NCBI GenBank assembly: GCA_964498785.1 | Contig: CAZCJL010000078.1 | Location: forward strand, 1 to 31,025 | Length of the DNA: 31,025 nt | Direction of reading: 5' to 3' | Origin: Mariaggregatimicrobium sp964498785 | GTDB lineage: Bacteria; Zhuqueibacterota; Zhuqueibacteria; Thermofontimicrobiales; Thiofontviventaceae | Shown: positions 15,830-24,808 of the stretch, piece by piece | Position numbering within the stretch: position 1 is the first letter of the stretch | Layout: each line of letters opens with the position of its first letter | Made by a program: the position numbers and the translations under genes | The notes under the pieces: model-generated | What the model was told of the DNA's origin: nothing | Database searches by the model: none | The model's input: only the letters and a program-made list of their open reading frames with translations

Positions 15830-16126
15830 TTATTTCGTCATCAGTCGCTGTCTTGTCCAACTTGGATTTCGACGATTATCTAAAACAGCGTATATCTTAA
15901 CACTTTCTCCATCTATTCTATAATAAACAGAAAATGGGAAACGTTTTGAGAGAAGCCGATGATATCCATAAATTTCTATATGAATGCCACCAAAGTAGAT
16001 AAGGGAATCAATATCAGCATATATGGAGTTAACAAAATAAGAACCAAGCCCCGGAGATTGTCTTTCGTAAAAATTATATCCTTCCTCAATATCCTTCTCA
16101 GCAGCATCAAGTATTTCTATTCGCAC
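15830..16126 (-). CDS. ParE/RelE-superfamily toxin
   Basis: The protein has 98 residues with the ParE/RelE fold signs: an N-terminal helical hairpin (D-A-A-E-K-D-I-E-E-G-Y-N-F-Y-E), G-L-G-S-Y-F at the second helix, then L-S-K-R-F-P-F-S-V-Y-Y-R-I-D and V-K-I-Y-A-V-L-D-N-R-R-N-P-S-W, which are typical of plasmid-stabilisation toxins. Members either poison gyrase (ParE) or cut mRNA on the ribosome (RelE). The sequence alone does not decide which. The GTG start overlaps the antitoxin stop by 10 bases and has an AAGGA upstream, so translation is coupled. The length is normal and the frame intact, so it is probably functional. Confidence 0.85.
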   Translation of the reverse strand: MRIEILDAAEKDIEEGYNFYERQSPGLGSYFVNSIYADIDSLIYFGGIHIEIYGYHRLLSKRFPFSVYYRIDGESVKIYAVLDNRRNPSWTRQRLMTK

Positions 16127-16344
16127 GAAGTTTTCCTTTTTATTCTATTTTTAGCATCCTTCCAATCCGAGAATTTTGCTTTACCTTCGGCCACTGCTTT
16201 TTCTCTATCATTCAATACTTCTCTATGCCAAATCGGTGATTCAAGATTTTTTTCATCTCTTGAAATATCATCCCAAATAGCTTCCATTAAATTTAATTTT
16301 TGGGCAAACGTAAGTTTTGACAGTGGTATATCTACCTTTTCCAT
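16117..16344 (-). CDS. Addiction-module antitoxin (Unstab_antitox family)
   Basis: The chosen ATG at 16344 gives 75 residues: M-E-K-V-D-I-P-L-S-K-L-T-F-A-Q-K-L-N-L-M-E-A-I-W-D-D-I, then an acidic stretch, and W-H-R-E-V-L-N-D-R-E-K-A-V-A-E-G-K-A-K-F-S-D-W. This matches the putative addiction-module component family (TIGR02574/PF09720), usually encoded just before a ParE/RelE toxin. A GTG at 16359 would add five residues, but the AAAGGT before the ATG is a better ribosome binding site. The protein should bind and neutralise the downstream toxin. The family is short and unstable, and it may not bind DNA. Confidence 0.85.
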   Translation of the reverse strand: MEKVDIPLSKLTFAQKLNLMEAIWDDISRDEKNLESPIWHREVLNDREKAVAEGKAKFSDWKDAKNRIKRKTSCE

Positions 16345-16364
16345 TATATTACCTTTCACAAAAA

Positions 16365-16393
16365 ATGATATTTGACATATACTCTGTAATCAA
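16365..16393 (-). promoter_or_regulatory. Promoter of the toxin-antitoxin operon
   Basis: On the minus strand, TTGATT (16388-16393) and TATCAT (16365-16370) are 17 bases apart. They lie about 20 bases before the antitoxin ATG, which implies a very short leader. Confidence 0.45.
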
Positions 16394-16493
16394 TTCTTTC
16401 TTGATTAAGTTACTAAATTTTTTTATAAAATGCAATAACACATTCTCAGAAATTAACCAATTAACCATTGCTATTATTTTATCTGAATTCGTT

Positions 16494-19400
16494 TCAACTT
16501 TCTGAATTTACCGTAAACACCTTGTACAGCACCGGAACAATCACCAATGTCAGAAAAGTGGAGACAATCAAGCCGCCAATAATTGTCCAGCCCATCGGCG
16601 CCCATAACGTACCGCCGCGCAACGTGAGCGGCAGTAAACCACCGATGGTTGTGGCTGTTGTCAGGATTATCGGACGGAATCGTGTTTCTCCTGCTTCTTT
16701 AAGCGCCTCAAGTAATCCTTTTCCTTCATCGCGAAGCTTATTCGTATAATCAACCATAATAATTGAATTGTTGACCACGATTCCCACCAGACTGGTAAGT
16801 CCCACAAACGCGGTAAAGGAAAACGAATATCTGGTAATAAACAGCGCCAGCACCGAACCGATCACAGCAAGCGGGATCGCGGAAAAAACAACCAGTGGCT
16901 GTGTAAACGACCGAAATTGCAAAACCAAAACGCCGAAAATAGAGATGATCGCGATTAGAATTGCTTTTTGCATTCCACCAAAAGATTCCTGCCTACTTTC
17001 AAGCTCACCACCAATGTAGTCGCGGTAACCATTGGGCCAGTCATACTTCTTCAATTCAGCGATAATATCCCTGGTCACCAGGTCGACGGAAAATCCACTG
17101 ATGACGTCAGCAGTTAATGTTACATTTCGCTCCAAATTATGATGATTAATCTGCATCGGTCCGGCTTTAAATTCAATGGAAGCAACTTGTTTAAGTGGAA
17201 CTATTGCACCAGTCATCGATGCCAGATAAATACGATCAAAATCTTTCAGGGTGGTTTTCGATTCTACAGGTAACCGTACCACAATATTATAATTTTTGCC
17301 CTGCGGATCGCGATAAGTGGAAATCGGCATTCCCGCGATACTCATCCGTACAATCCGGTCGATCTCTACCAGCGGAAGTCCGAGCATCGCGGCTTTATCC
17401 CGGTTGATATTGATATGCAAATCTGTTTTCGAGGTGCTCAGTGGATTATTGATATTGATTGTTCCGTTTGTCTCCCGAATTATCTGTTCAATGTCCCGGG
17501 AAATATCCCTCAGCATATCCAGTTTATCTCCGAGCACTTTTATCGCAATGGGCGCTTCCACTGGCGGTCCCTGTTCCAGTTCCTTGATTTCTATCCGGGC
17601 ATCCGGATATGTGGAGAATTCATCCCGCAGCTCTGCCACAAATTGGTTCATTTCCTCATGCTCATAACGCTCCAATTGAATAAACAATTGTGCGAAGGTA
17701 CTATTCTCTCGCTGCTCAATAACATTATAATAAATGCGCGGATTCCCGCGGCCGATATTCGTTGTATAGTGCTCAACCTTATCCTTTTCCCGAATAACGG
17801 ATTCAACATATAATGCCACTTCATTTGTTTGATCAAAGCTCGTCCCTTTTGGCGCTTCAATATTAATCAAAAACTGTGGTTTTTCTGCCTTTGGGAAAAA
17901 GCTGATCCCGATAAATGGAAACAGCGCCAGACTTCCCAATAAGACCAACAGTGCACTGCTGATCACTATTTTTCGATGTGTCAGGGCAAAAGCGAGTGTT
18001 TTCCGATAGGGTGATTCAATGATGTATGTTATCAATCTTTGGAACCGATTTTCTTTTTGAATTTTTTCAACTTTTAATAATTTTGTTGATAAATAGGGAG
18101 TTAACGTTAGAGCGATGACCAATGACGCCAACAATGTATACACAACAGTCACCGGCATACTGCGAATGAAATCACCGGTAATGTCCCCGATCATCATGAT
18201 TGGTATGAAAGCGAGAACCGTGGTCACAGTCGCGCTCACAATCGCCCAAGCAATCTGATTCATTCCCTGAATAGCTGCCTCCTTTCCATCGTAGCCTCTT
18301 TTCAGAAAACGGGAGATGTTTTCAGTGACAACAATCGCATTATCCACCAAAATTCCCAATGCGATTACCATTCCGGCAATTGTCATTTGTTGAATTCCGT
18401 ACCCGCTTAAATCCACAAAACCAATCCCGATTAATATTGAAAACGGTATCGCCAGCATAACAATAACGGATGCACGAATACTGAGAAACAGGAAGATCAC
18501 GACTCCCACCAAAACAATTCCTTGCAGCAAATTAGTGACAAAACTATTTACCCGGTCAGAAACACTCACAGATTGGTCAAACACATATTCCAATTTGATA
18601 TTTTCAGGCAAAGTTTCCTGAAATTGAGAAATGACAGGTCTGATATCGTCCATGATATGAAAAATATTGGTTCGCTCTTTTTGATTAACTGTCAGAAAAA
18701 TCGCCTGTTTCCCATCATAGCGAGCATGGTAATTTCGGTCTTCATAATCAAAGTCGATATCTGCCACATCTTTCAGGAACACAATCTTGCTGCCATCGGT
18801 GTGCACTATCGTATTTCGAATGTCATCGATTGTTTTATAATTCCCACTGGTGTGAATATTAAACCGTTTCGTTCCGATATCAACATATCCGCCCGGGATA
18901 TTGACATTTGCATTTTGTATTGCTCGAATCACCTGATTTACGGGGATACGCATTTGAACCAATTTTTCCGGGTAAACGGAAACACGAACTTCCTGTTGTG
19001 GAAATGCCCACGTTCTCACTCGTCGTACACCGCTCACTTTTTCCAGCCCTTTTTTCAAATCATCAGATAATTTTTCCAACGTTCGATAATTCGCTGATTC
19101 CGAGACGAATGCCAGTTGCAGAATATTCACATCCGCGACACTCCATTTCATCATATCCAAACCAAGAATGTCTTGTGGCAAATCGTTGCGGACGCTGTTT
19201 GTTTTTTGAACCACATCAGAATACTTTTCATCAGGATCCGTGCCGATCATAAACTCCGCGTTAATTACCGCCAATCCATCTTCCATTTTAGAATTTATTT
19301 GATTTAGGTCTTCCAACTCATTCAGCGCTTCTTCCAGAGGATCAACCACCAACTGCTCCAAATCTGCAGGAGTCGCCCCCGGGTAAATAACGATCACACT

Positions 19401-19535
19401 GGCGCCTGATTTACTGACAGGCGGGTCTTCTGTGCGCGGCATGTTAACAAATGAAACAATACCAGACAACACGAGTGCAATCATCAATATAATTGTAAAT
19501 TGATAATTATCTATAGCAAGCTTCGGTATTCGCAT
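16494..19535 (-). CDS. RND efflux pump, inner-membrane permease
   Basis: The protein has about 1013 residues with the RND layout: one N-terminal helix, a large periplasmic loop, six helices, a second loop and five more helices. Motifs include V-I-Y-P-G-A-T-P-A-D-L-E and G-I-L-V-D-N-A-I-V-V-T-E-N-I (first half, with the proton-relay Asp), and G-I-V-V-N-N-S-I-I-M-V-D-Y in the second half. The first periplasmic loop places it with drug-type (HAE1/AcrB-like) pumps rather than metal pumps, though the substrate is unknown. The start at 19535 follows AAGGAAC. A start at 19568 would add an unlikely leader. It is the last gene of the tetR-tolC-hlyD-RND operon. Confidence 0.92.
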   Translation of the reverse strand: MRIPKLAIDNYQFTIILMIALVLSGIVSFVNMPRTEDPPVSKSGASVIVIYPGATPADLEQLVVDPLEEALNELEDLNQINSKMEDGLAVINAEFMIGTDPDEKYSDVVQKTNSVRNDLPQDILGLDMMKWSVADVNILQLAFVSESANYRTLEKLSDDLKKGLEKVSGVRRVRTWAFPQQEVRVSVYPEKLVQMRIPVNQVIRAIQNANVNIPGGYVDIGTKRFNIHTSGNYKTIDDIRNTIVHTDGSKIVFLKDVADIDFDYEDRNYHARYDGKQAIFLTVNQKERTNIFHIMDDIRPVISQFQETLPENIKLEYVFDQSVSVSDRVNSFVTNLLQGIVLVGVVIFLFLSIRASVIVMLAIPFSILIGIGFVDLSGYGIQQMTIAGMVIALGILVDNAIVVTENISRFLKRGYDGKEAAIQGMNQIAWAIVSATVTTVLAFIPIMMIGDITGDFIRSMPVTVVYTLLASLVIALTLTPYLSTKLLKVEKIQKENRFQRLITYIIESPYRKTLAFALTHRKIVISSALLVLLGSLALFPFIGISFFPKAEKPQFLINIEAPKGTSFDQTNEVALYVESVIREKDKVEHYTTNIGRGNPRIYYNVIEQRENSTFAQLFIQLERYEHEEMNQFVAELRDEFSTYPDARIEIKELEQGPPVEAPIAIKVLGDKLDMLRDISRDIEQIIRETNGTININNPLSTSKTDLHININRDKAAMLGLPLVEIDRIVRMSIAGMPISTYRDPQGKNYNIVVRLPVESKTTLKDFDRIYLASMTGAIVPLKQVASIEFKAGPMQINHHNLERNVTLTADVISGFSVDLVTRDIIAELKKYDWPNGYRDYIGGELESRQESFGGMQKAILIAIISIFGVLVLQFRSFTQPLVVFSAIPLAVIGSVLALFITRYSFSFTAFVGLTSLVGIVVNNSIIMVDYTNKLRDEGKGLLEALKEAGETRFRPIILTTATTIGGLLPLTLRGGTLWAPMGWTIIGGLIVSTFLTLVIVPVLYKVFTVNSES

Positions 19536-19579
19536 AAAATGTTCCTTAAAACACATTAACAATATCAAAGAAAAACAGT

Positions 19580-20620
19580 CTATTCAATAACTTTAACATG
19601 ACTTCCGTCTGACAAATAAGAAGCTCCTTTGGTGATGACCTCTGATATCGAATCAAGGCCCTCTGATATTCCCACGGTTCCGTCAAATATTTTTCCGATA
19701 CCCACAGGAATTTTTTCGACCCGATCACCGACCGGATTCAACGTATAAACAAATCCTTTATTGCTGTCGCCCTCGACCAATGCCTCGATGGGAACCATGG
19801 TCATCAATTCTTTGCTGGATGGCATAATTTTCACTCGCACGTTAAATCCGGATTTGAGCGAATACGTTCCCGGATGAATCCGCAATTCGATTTCAAACGT
19901 TCCGCTTCGAGGATCAGCAAATTCAGCGATTTCCGAGACGTCTGCAGCAAACTCCCTGTCCGGATAGGCGTCCATTTCCACTGTGGCTGAATCGCCGAGC
20001 CGAACGCGCATGATATCACGATCCGTGACACCCACGCGAATAATCCAGTCATTTTCGATTGCGCCAAATAGGAAAACAGGCATTCCCGCCGATATTAGCT
20101 CATTTTTCTCTACAAATCGTTTTAAAATTTTTCCTGTTGACGGCGCAATAATTTTAGAATGACGCAAATTAAATCTCGCAACTCTAAGATTGGCTTCAGC
20201 AATTTCCACTCCGGTTTTAGCGTCTTGTTTTTGTTCCAATGTCGCCACGCTGTCAGTATATAACTGTTCCACACGTTTTAGGTCACGGACTGCTTTCCGG
20301 TACGCGCTTTCAGCCTGATTGACCTTTGCACCGATTTCCGCAGGATTCAGCGCAGCCAGTATCTGCCCTTGTTGTACCAACTGTCCTTCATTTGTCGATA
20401 GCATTTCCACAATCCCACCTGTTTTAAAAGATAACTTCATTTCCGCAAGGGCCGATAACGTGCCACTGGTAATAATTGGTAATGAAATTTGCTCCCGCTT
20501 GACAGGTGTTGTTTTCACATAAACGGCTGCTTCTTTTTGGTTATCATTTTTCCCGTTTTCGCAACCAGATGTTTGCACCAGGATGGTTATCACAACCAAA
20601 TATCTGATAATGTATTTCAT
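19580..20620 (-). CDS. RND efflux periplasmic adaptor (HlyD/MFP family), lipoprotein
   Basis: This 346-residue protein begins with a lipoprotein signal (I-L-V-Q-T-S-G-C, Cys at residue 20). It then has the lipoyl half-motif around M-L-S-T-N-E-G-Q-L-V-Q-Q-G-Q-I-L-A, a helical hairpin (about residues 90-150), the second lipoyl half with A-P-S-T-G-K-I-L-K-R-F-V-E-K-N-E-L-I, and beta-barrel and membrane-proximal domains (S-G-F-N-V-R-V-K-I). It would link the inner-membrane pump to the TolC-like channel across the periplasm. AGGAGA precedes the ATG. It ends 44 bases before the start of the permease gene. Confidence 0.9.
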   Translation of the reverse strand: MKYIIRYLVVITILVQTSGCENGKNDNQKEAAVYVKTTPVKREQISLPIITSGTLSALAEMKLSFKTGGIVEMLSTNEGQLVQQGQILAALNPAEIGAKVNQAESAYRKAVRDLKRVEQLYTDSVATLEQKQDAKTGVEIAEANLRVARFNLRHSKIIAPSTGKILKRFVEKNELISAGMPVFLFGAIENDWIIRVGVTDRDIMRVRLGDSATVEMDAYPDREFAADVSEIAEFADPRSGTFEIELRIHPGTYSLKSGFNVRVKIMPSSKELMTMVPIEALVEGDSNKGFVYTLNPVGDRVEKIPVGIGKIFDGTVGISEGLDSISEVITKGASYLSDGSHVKVIE

Positions 20621-20719
20621 TTATATCTCCTGTATTCAAAATAATATAGTTACATTTGCCTGAATTTCTCATAAAGCAAATTTTAGCGATCTCAATCATA
20701 TCAAGATGAAAATCTCGAT

Positions 20720-22078
20720 CTAAAGCGCTGCGGCTCTTTCCAATTCTGCAATTTTGATCTGATAATCAAAACGGGCAATGATGTGTGCTATTTCGGCGTT
20801 GGTTAACGTGGTTCTGGCATTTAAATATTCGATATGCGGCGCCATGCCTTGCTTATATTTTTTATTCACAATATTGAAAGACTTCCGGGCGCTGCTCACA
20901 CGTTTTTCAGTTGATACTAAAACTTTTGCCGCGACTTTTACCTCATCATACGTCTCCTGAACCTGCAATTTAACCTGCTGGCGTAATTCAACAAGTCGAG
21001 TTTCCAGTTCTTTTTTCTGAAACACGGCCTGTTGATATTCTGCTTTATCCTGCCCCCCGTTGAATAAATTCCAGTTTAATACCGCGGATGCCATCCAAAA
21101 ATCATTTTTTTCTGTAAAGTGGTATTTTTCGCCCTGATAGCCGTAATCGAACACGCCAACAATATTCGGAACAAACGATGTTTTTGACAACCGAATTCCA
21201 TTGTTAGCGGCATAAATCGAATATTCCAGTTGACGAAATTCAGGACGTTGTTCAAGTGCGCGTTGAATTGATTTTTCCTGATCCATTGGAAATTCATAAA
21301 CAAGTGCATCATCCTCAATCCTGATGATAGTTTCCTGAAGCGGACGATTTAACAAAAAATTGAAATATGCGGCTGCTAACTTTTGATCCTTTTCCGCTTC
21401 CACCAGTTTTTGATCCAATTCCGCCAGTTCCGCCTCTGCCCGAAAGACAACATCTTCCGTGGCCTTGCTATTTACAAACAGCGATTGACTGACCCTTAAA
21501 TTTTCTGCCAGCATTCGCGTTGTTTTATCATATAATTCAACAACATGCACGGCTTTCAGATAATTAAAATACGCTGTTTTGATTTCTGTGATCAACTGCT
21601 GTTTAAATGATTCGATTTCCGCTCGTTTTGCGATTTTTATCGATGATTTTAATTTATAATTGTATAACACAGCCGGTTGAAAAACCGGTTGCACCACGCG
21701 TATTTTGGTTTCATGTTCTTGTTCTCTTAAAAACGGAATTCTCTCATTCGGGATATTTGTGGGAAACATCGGCTGCCTGCCCACAGAAGTCAGCAATTCA
21801 TTCAACGTGCCATACACCGGATTCATTAAATCTCCAATGGGAATATCGATCATACGTCCACCGCCAGCGCGGGAATAGCGGGCGTCAATACTCACTGACG
21901 GCAAAAACATGCCCCGCGCCTGCTTCAATGATTCCATACTCTGGCCGAGGGCAAATTCCTGCTGTTTCAATGCCAGATTATTTTCCAGCCCCTCATTTAC
22001 ATACTCATCAAGTATTGAACTCTGCCCAAAAACATGTCCGGTAAAAACTAACAGTATAACACAAAATCGTTTAATCAT
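20720..22078 (-). CDS. TolC-family outer membrane efflux protein
   Basis: This 452-residue protein has a signal peptide (M-I-K-R-F-C-V-I-L-L-V-F, cut near F-G-Q at 17-19). Two internally related outer-membrane efflux (OEP) repeats follow, each with a beta pair and a long alpha-helical section. Examples are N-L-A-L-K-Q-Q-E-F-A-L-G-Q-S near the N-terminus and Y-K-Q-G-M-A-P-H-I-E-Y-L-N-A near the C-terminus. The protein would form the trimeric exit duct of the pump. Its ATG overlaps the tetR stop by 8 bases and has GGAGAC upstream inside tetR, so translation is coupled. About 100 bases separate it from the adaptor gene, with no terminator visible. Confidence 0.9.
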   Translation of the reverse strand: MIKRFCVILLVFTGHVFGQSSILDEYVNEGLENNLALKQQEFALGQSMESLKQARGMFLPSVSIDARYSRAGGGRMIDIPIGDLMNPVYGTLNELLTSVGRQPMFPTNIPNERIPFLREQEHETKIRVVQPVFQPAVLYNYKLKSSIKIAKRAEIESFKQQLITEIKTAYFNYLKAVHVVELYDKTTRMLAENLRVSQSLFVNSKATEDVVFRAEAELAELDQKLVEAEKDQKLAAAYFNFLLNRPLQETIIRIEDDALVYEFPMDQEKSIQRALEQRPEFRQLEYSIYAANNGIRLSKTSFVPNIVGVFDYGYQGEKYHFTEKNDFWMASAVLNWNLFNGGQDKAEYQQAVFQKKELETRLVELRQQVKLQVQETYDEVKVAAKVLVSTEKRVSSARKSFNIVNKKYKQGMAPHIEYLNARTTLTNAEIAHIIARFDYQIKIAELERAAAL

Positions 22079-22742
22079 TGTTTGTCTCCGTATTTTCCTG
22101 GTTCAGCTTTTTCTCTAAACCATAGCGAATAAAATCAAAGGCATATTGAATCATTTCATCACTTTTTAAATGATATTTTTCTCGTAAAAAATTTCCTTTC
22201 AGATGCAGCAACTGAATCAACCCGGACGTGTACCCCCACAGAATATGAGCTGTTTTAACAGGATCTGCTTCCGGTCGGATCGTTCCATCTTTGATGCCAA
22301 TTTTGATCGCCTCCACTAATATATTTAGTGTGTTGATTCCCTCCATAATACATTCATTTTCGACTGGATTCTCCTCCTGCATCGCTTGTTCCAGGGATTC
22401 AAAATAAATGAGCGCGTTAAAATAATCCGGCTGATCCAGATAGAATTGATAATATGCCTCCCCCACTGCTCTTGTTTTATCAATGCCTGTCTCTTCTTTG
22501 GCAACCGCTTCTCTGAACATTTTTTTCAGAATACCCAGTCCCCGCAGATGGATGGCCAGATATAATTCCTCTTTACTTTTAAAATAGAGATACAGCGTTC
22601 CCTTGCTGAATTCAGCTTCTTCCGCCACATCATCCATTGTCGCTGTTGCCCTGCCTTTTGTAAAAAAGACCCGCTCTGCCGCATCGATGATATCATTCCT
22701 GCGTTGCTCTTTTTCACGTTCTCTTCTCTCAACAATTCCCAT
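22071..22742 (-). CDS. TetR/AcrR-family repressor of the efflux operon
   Basis: The N-terminal helix-turn-helix is clear: R-R-N-D-I-I-D-A-A-E-R-V-F-F-T-K-G, then T-M-D-D-V-A-E-E-A-E-F-S-K-G-T-L-Y-L-Y-F-K-S-K-E-E-L-Y. The C-terminal ligand-binding half is helical and divergent, as usual. The start is taken as the ATG at 22742, with AGAGGTG upstream; a GTG at 22757 overlaps that site and is less likely. It is the first gene of the pump operon, and palindromes fitting a TetR dimer lie directly upstream. It probably represses its own operon and is released by a pump substrate. The divergent pan promoter is close enough to be affected. Confidence 0.9.
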   Translation of the reverse strand: MGIVERREREKEQRRNDIIDAAERVFFTKGRATATMDDVAEEAEFSKGTLYLYFKSKEELYLAIHLRGLGILKKMFREAVAKEETGIDKTRAVGEAYYQFYLDQPDYFNALIYFESLEQAMQEENPVENECIMEGINTLNILVEAIKIGIKDGTIRPEADPVKTAHILWGYTSGLIQLLHLKGNFLREKYHLKSDEMIQYAFDFIRYGLEKKLNQENTETNND

Positions 22743-22765
22743 GATTACAAAAATCACCTCTTTTG

Positions 22766-22820
22766 ATTATAAACTAAATAACAGTTGTTAGAATTTATTC
22801 TATTTACTGACTAACAGTCA
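22766..22820 (-). promoter_or_regulatory. tetR operon promoter with operator-like palindromes
   Basis: On the minus strand a perfect -10 TATAAT lies at 22766-22771, with a weak -35. Two dyads flank the promoter: taacagttgtta (22779-22790), a near-perfect inverted repeat between the -35 and -10 boxes, and tgact-aac-agtca (22808-22820), a perfect palindrome just upstream. Both share a taacag core, and their size and position fit operators of a TetR-family dimer. Binding is inferred, not shown. Confidence 0.5.
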
Positions 22821-22875
22821 TCACTTAAACGAGCGTCAATTTTAAAAGTTTCAAATGAATTTGATTACTTTTTCC

Positions 22876-22904
22876 TTGACATTTAGCTTACTTAAAATTA
22901 TATT
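22876..22904 (+). promoter_or_regulatory. Consensus promoter of the pan operon
   Basis: TTGACA (22876-22881) and TATATT (22899-22904) are separated by 17 bases. The panB ATG follows at 22941 with GGAG just before it. This is among the strongest promoter matches in the window and suggests steady expression. Confidence 0.65.
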
Positions 22905-22940
22905 AGTTAACTTTAAGAACACTAATTCCCGGAGCATAGA

Positions 22941-23801
22941 ATGAGTTTAGATCAAAAAGTATCTATATTGGATCTCCGAAAAAAGCGGGATTCCGGCGTA
23001 CCACTAACAATGTTAACGGCTTATGATTATCCGGGCGCTATTTTAGTTGAGGAAGCCGGAGTTGACGTTATCCTTGTCGGCGATTCCTTAGCAATGACCG
23101 TACTCGGTCATCCGAACACAGTTTCAGTGACAATGGACGAAATGATCCATCATTGCAAAGCTGTGGCTCGCGGCGCCAAACGCGCGTTCCTAATCGGCGA
23201 CATGCCGTATCTTTCCTATCATATCAGCATTGAAGAAGCGATACGCAATGCAGGACGCTTTGTGAAAGAGGCGAGTATGGATGCCATCAAACTGGAAGGC
23301 GGGCGGGACGTGGCCAAAACAGTGGCGGCAATTCGGACTGCCGGCATACCGGTGATGGGACATATCGGACTGACGCCGCAAACAGCGACAAAGCTGGGCG
23401 GGTATAAAGTTCGCGGAAAAACTGCGGATCATGCCAAACAATTGTTGGAAGATGCGCTTAGCCTGGAAGAAGCTGGTTGTTTTGCCATCGTTCTTGAAGC
23501 AATGCCGGCTGCTGTGGCGGAACAAATCACCGAAAAATTATCCATTCCCACTATCGGAATCGGCGCCGGCGCCGGGACAGATGGGCAGGTACTAGTCTTT
23601 CATGACATTCTGGGACTGTACGATCAGTTCGTTCCTAAATTTGTAAAACAATACGCTAATCTACGACAGCAGATCATCGACGCGATTAAATTATATTCTG
23701 AGGAAGTACGCTCCGGACAATTCCCGGATGCGCAACACAGTTTTAAAATCGATAAATCGGAGTTGGAGCAATTTTTAGATTATCTTAAAAAAGAAGAATG
23801 A
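22941..23801 (+). CDS. panB: 3-methyl-2-oxobutanoate hydroxymethyltransferase
   Basis: This 286-residue enzyme transfers a hydroxymethyl group from 5,10-methylene-tetrahydrofolate to 2-ketoisovalerate to give ketopantoate, the first committed step of pantothenate synthesis. The family motifs are present: M-L-T-A-Y-D-Y-P-G-A, V-I-L-V-G-D-S-L-A-M-T-V-L-G-H (metal-binding Asp), K-L-E-G-G, V-M-G-H-I-G-L-T-P-Q, the catalytic Glu in I-V-L-E-A-M-P, and I-G-I-G-A-G-A-G-T-D-G-Q-V-L-V-F-H-D. Length is normal. Its TGA stop overlaps the panE ATG by 4 bases, so the two are coupled. Confidence 0.96.
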   Translation: MSLDQKVSILDLRKKRDSGVPLTMLTAYDYPGAILVEEAGVDVILVGDSLAMTVLGHPNTVSVTMDEMIHHCKAVARGAKRAFLIGDMPYLSYHISIEEAIRNAGRFVKEASMDAIKLEGGRDVAKTVAAIRTAGIPVMGHIGLTPQTATKLGGYKVRGKTADHAKQLLEDALSLEEAGCFAIVLEAMPAAVAEQITEKLSIPTIGIGAGAGTDGQVLVFHDILGLYDQFVPKFVKQYANLRQQIIDAIKLYSEEVRSGQFPDAQHSFKIDKSELEQFLDYLKKEE

Positions 23802-24790
23802 AACCGCTAAACATTACAATATTCGGCACAGGTGCGATGGGAACGCTTATTGCGTCCCGACTTGAATTTCTCAAATCTGCTAATAAAAAACAAATCCCGG
23901 AAATTAATGTAAATCTGTTCGGCGCCTGGAAACAGCAAATCGATCAAATCAGAAAAAATGGTTTGACTGTAGCGCATACGGATGGAACGCGTTCTATTCA
24001 TCATTTGAACATCACGGATAATGCAGATGATTTGCCTGATTCTGACATTGTGCTCGTTCTGGTAAAAAGCTATCAGACCGACCACGTGGCACAACTGATT
24101 CCATCCATCCTGTCTGAATCCGGGATTGTGATAACATTGCAAAACGGATTAGGCAACCGTGAAATTCTGTGTCAGACAATTGACGGCTGGCGAGTAGGAC
24201 AGGGAGTCACCTTGCAGGGCGCAACAGTCGTGGAAGCCGGATTGATCCGGCATACTGCGGAAGACAGCACATATCTGGCAAATATGCCGCATGCTCAGGA
24301 AATCATCGAACAGATGGCGCTGATATTCCGGGCTGCCGGCTTAAAAACATATATCGTTGAAAACGCCGAAAGCATGATTTGGGGCAAGCTGGCAATCAAT
24401 ATTGGTATCAATCCGCTAACAGCGTTATTGGAAGTTCAGAATGGGGAGTTAGTGGATGATGTAATATATCGTCGAGTTATTGCATTAGCTGTACGGGAAG
24501 TTAAGGCTGTTGCTGTCAAATTGGGGATTTCATTACCCTATAATGATCCTTATGCAGCAACAATTTTTGCCTGTCATGCCAGCGCGACCAACTATTCTTC
24601 AATGCTTCAGGATATTTTAAACGGACGCCCCACAGAAATTGACTCTATGTGTGGCGCTCTGCTCAAACTGAGTGAACGCAAAAATGTGCGGCTACCTGTG
24701 AACAAATTCCTGCTGGAACACGTTAAAGCAAAAGAACTGGGGGAAAAATTTAACCCGGGTTTGCTTCAACAGTTGGTACAATCCAATTAG
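23798..24790 (+). CDS. panE: 2-dehydropantoate 2-reductase
   Basis: This 330-residue enzyme reduces ketopantoate to pantoate with NADPH. It starts with the nucleotide-binding motif I-F-G-T-G-A-M-G-T-L-I (residues 6-16). It has L-V-L-V-K-S-Y-Q-T (the conserved Lys about residue 90), T-L-Q-N-G-L-G-N, the catalytic Lys region in W-G-K-L-A-I-N-I-G-I-N-P-L-T-A-L, and the C-terminal S-S-M-L-Q-D-I...T-E-I-D-S-M-C-G motif that binds substrate. It overlaps panB and is followed 18 bases later by panC. Some bacteria use ilvC for this step, but here the dedicated enzyme is in the operon. Confidence 0.93.
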   Translation: MKPLNITIFGTGAMGTLIASRLEFLKSANKKQIPEINVNLFGAWKQQIDQIRKNGLTVAHTDGTRSIHHLNITDNADDLPDSDIVLVLVKSYQTDHVAQLIPSILSESGIVITLQNGLGNREILCQTIDGWRVGQGVTLQGATVVEAGLIRHTAEDSTYLANMPHAQEIIEQMALIFRAAGLKTYIVENAESMIWGKLAINIGINPLTALLEVQNGELVDDVIYRRVIALAVREVKAVAVKLGISLPYNDPYAATIFACHASATNYSSMLQDILNGRPTEIDSMCGALLKLSERKNVRLPVNKFLLEHVKAKELGEKFNPGLLQQLVQSN

Positions 24791-24808
24791 CCTTATGGAG
24801 TCTGTTTG

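Noticed and set aside
18522..19070. Plus-strand frame opposite the RND permease
   Set aside because: It is an antisense shadow of a highly conserved coding region, with no independent start signal.
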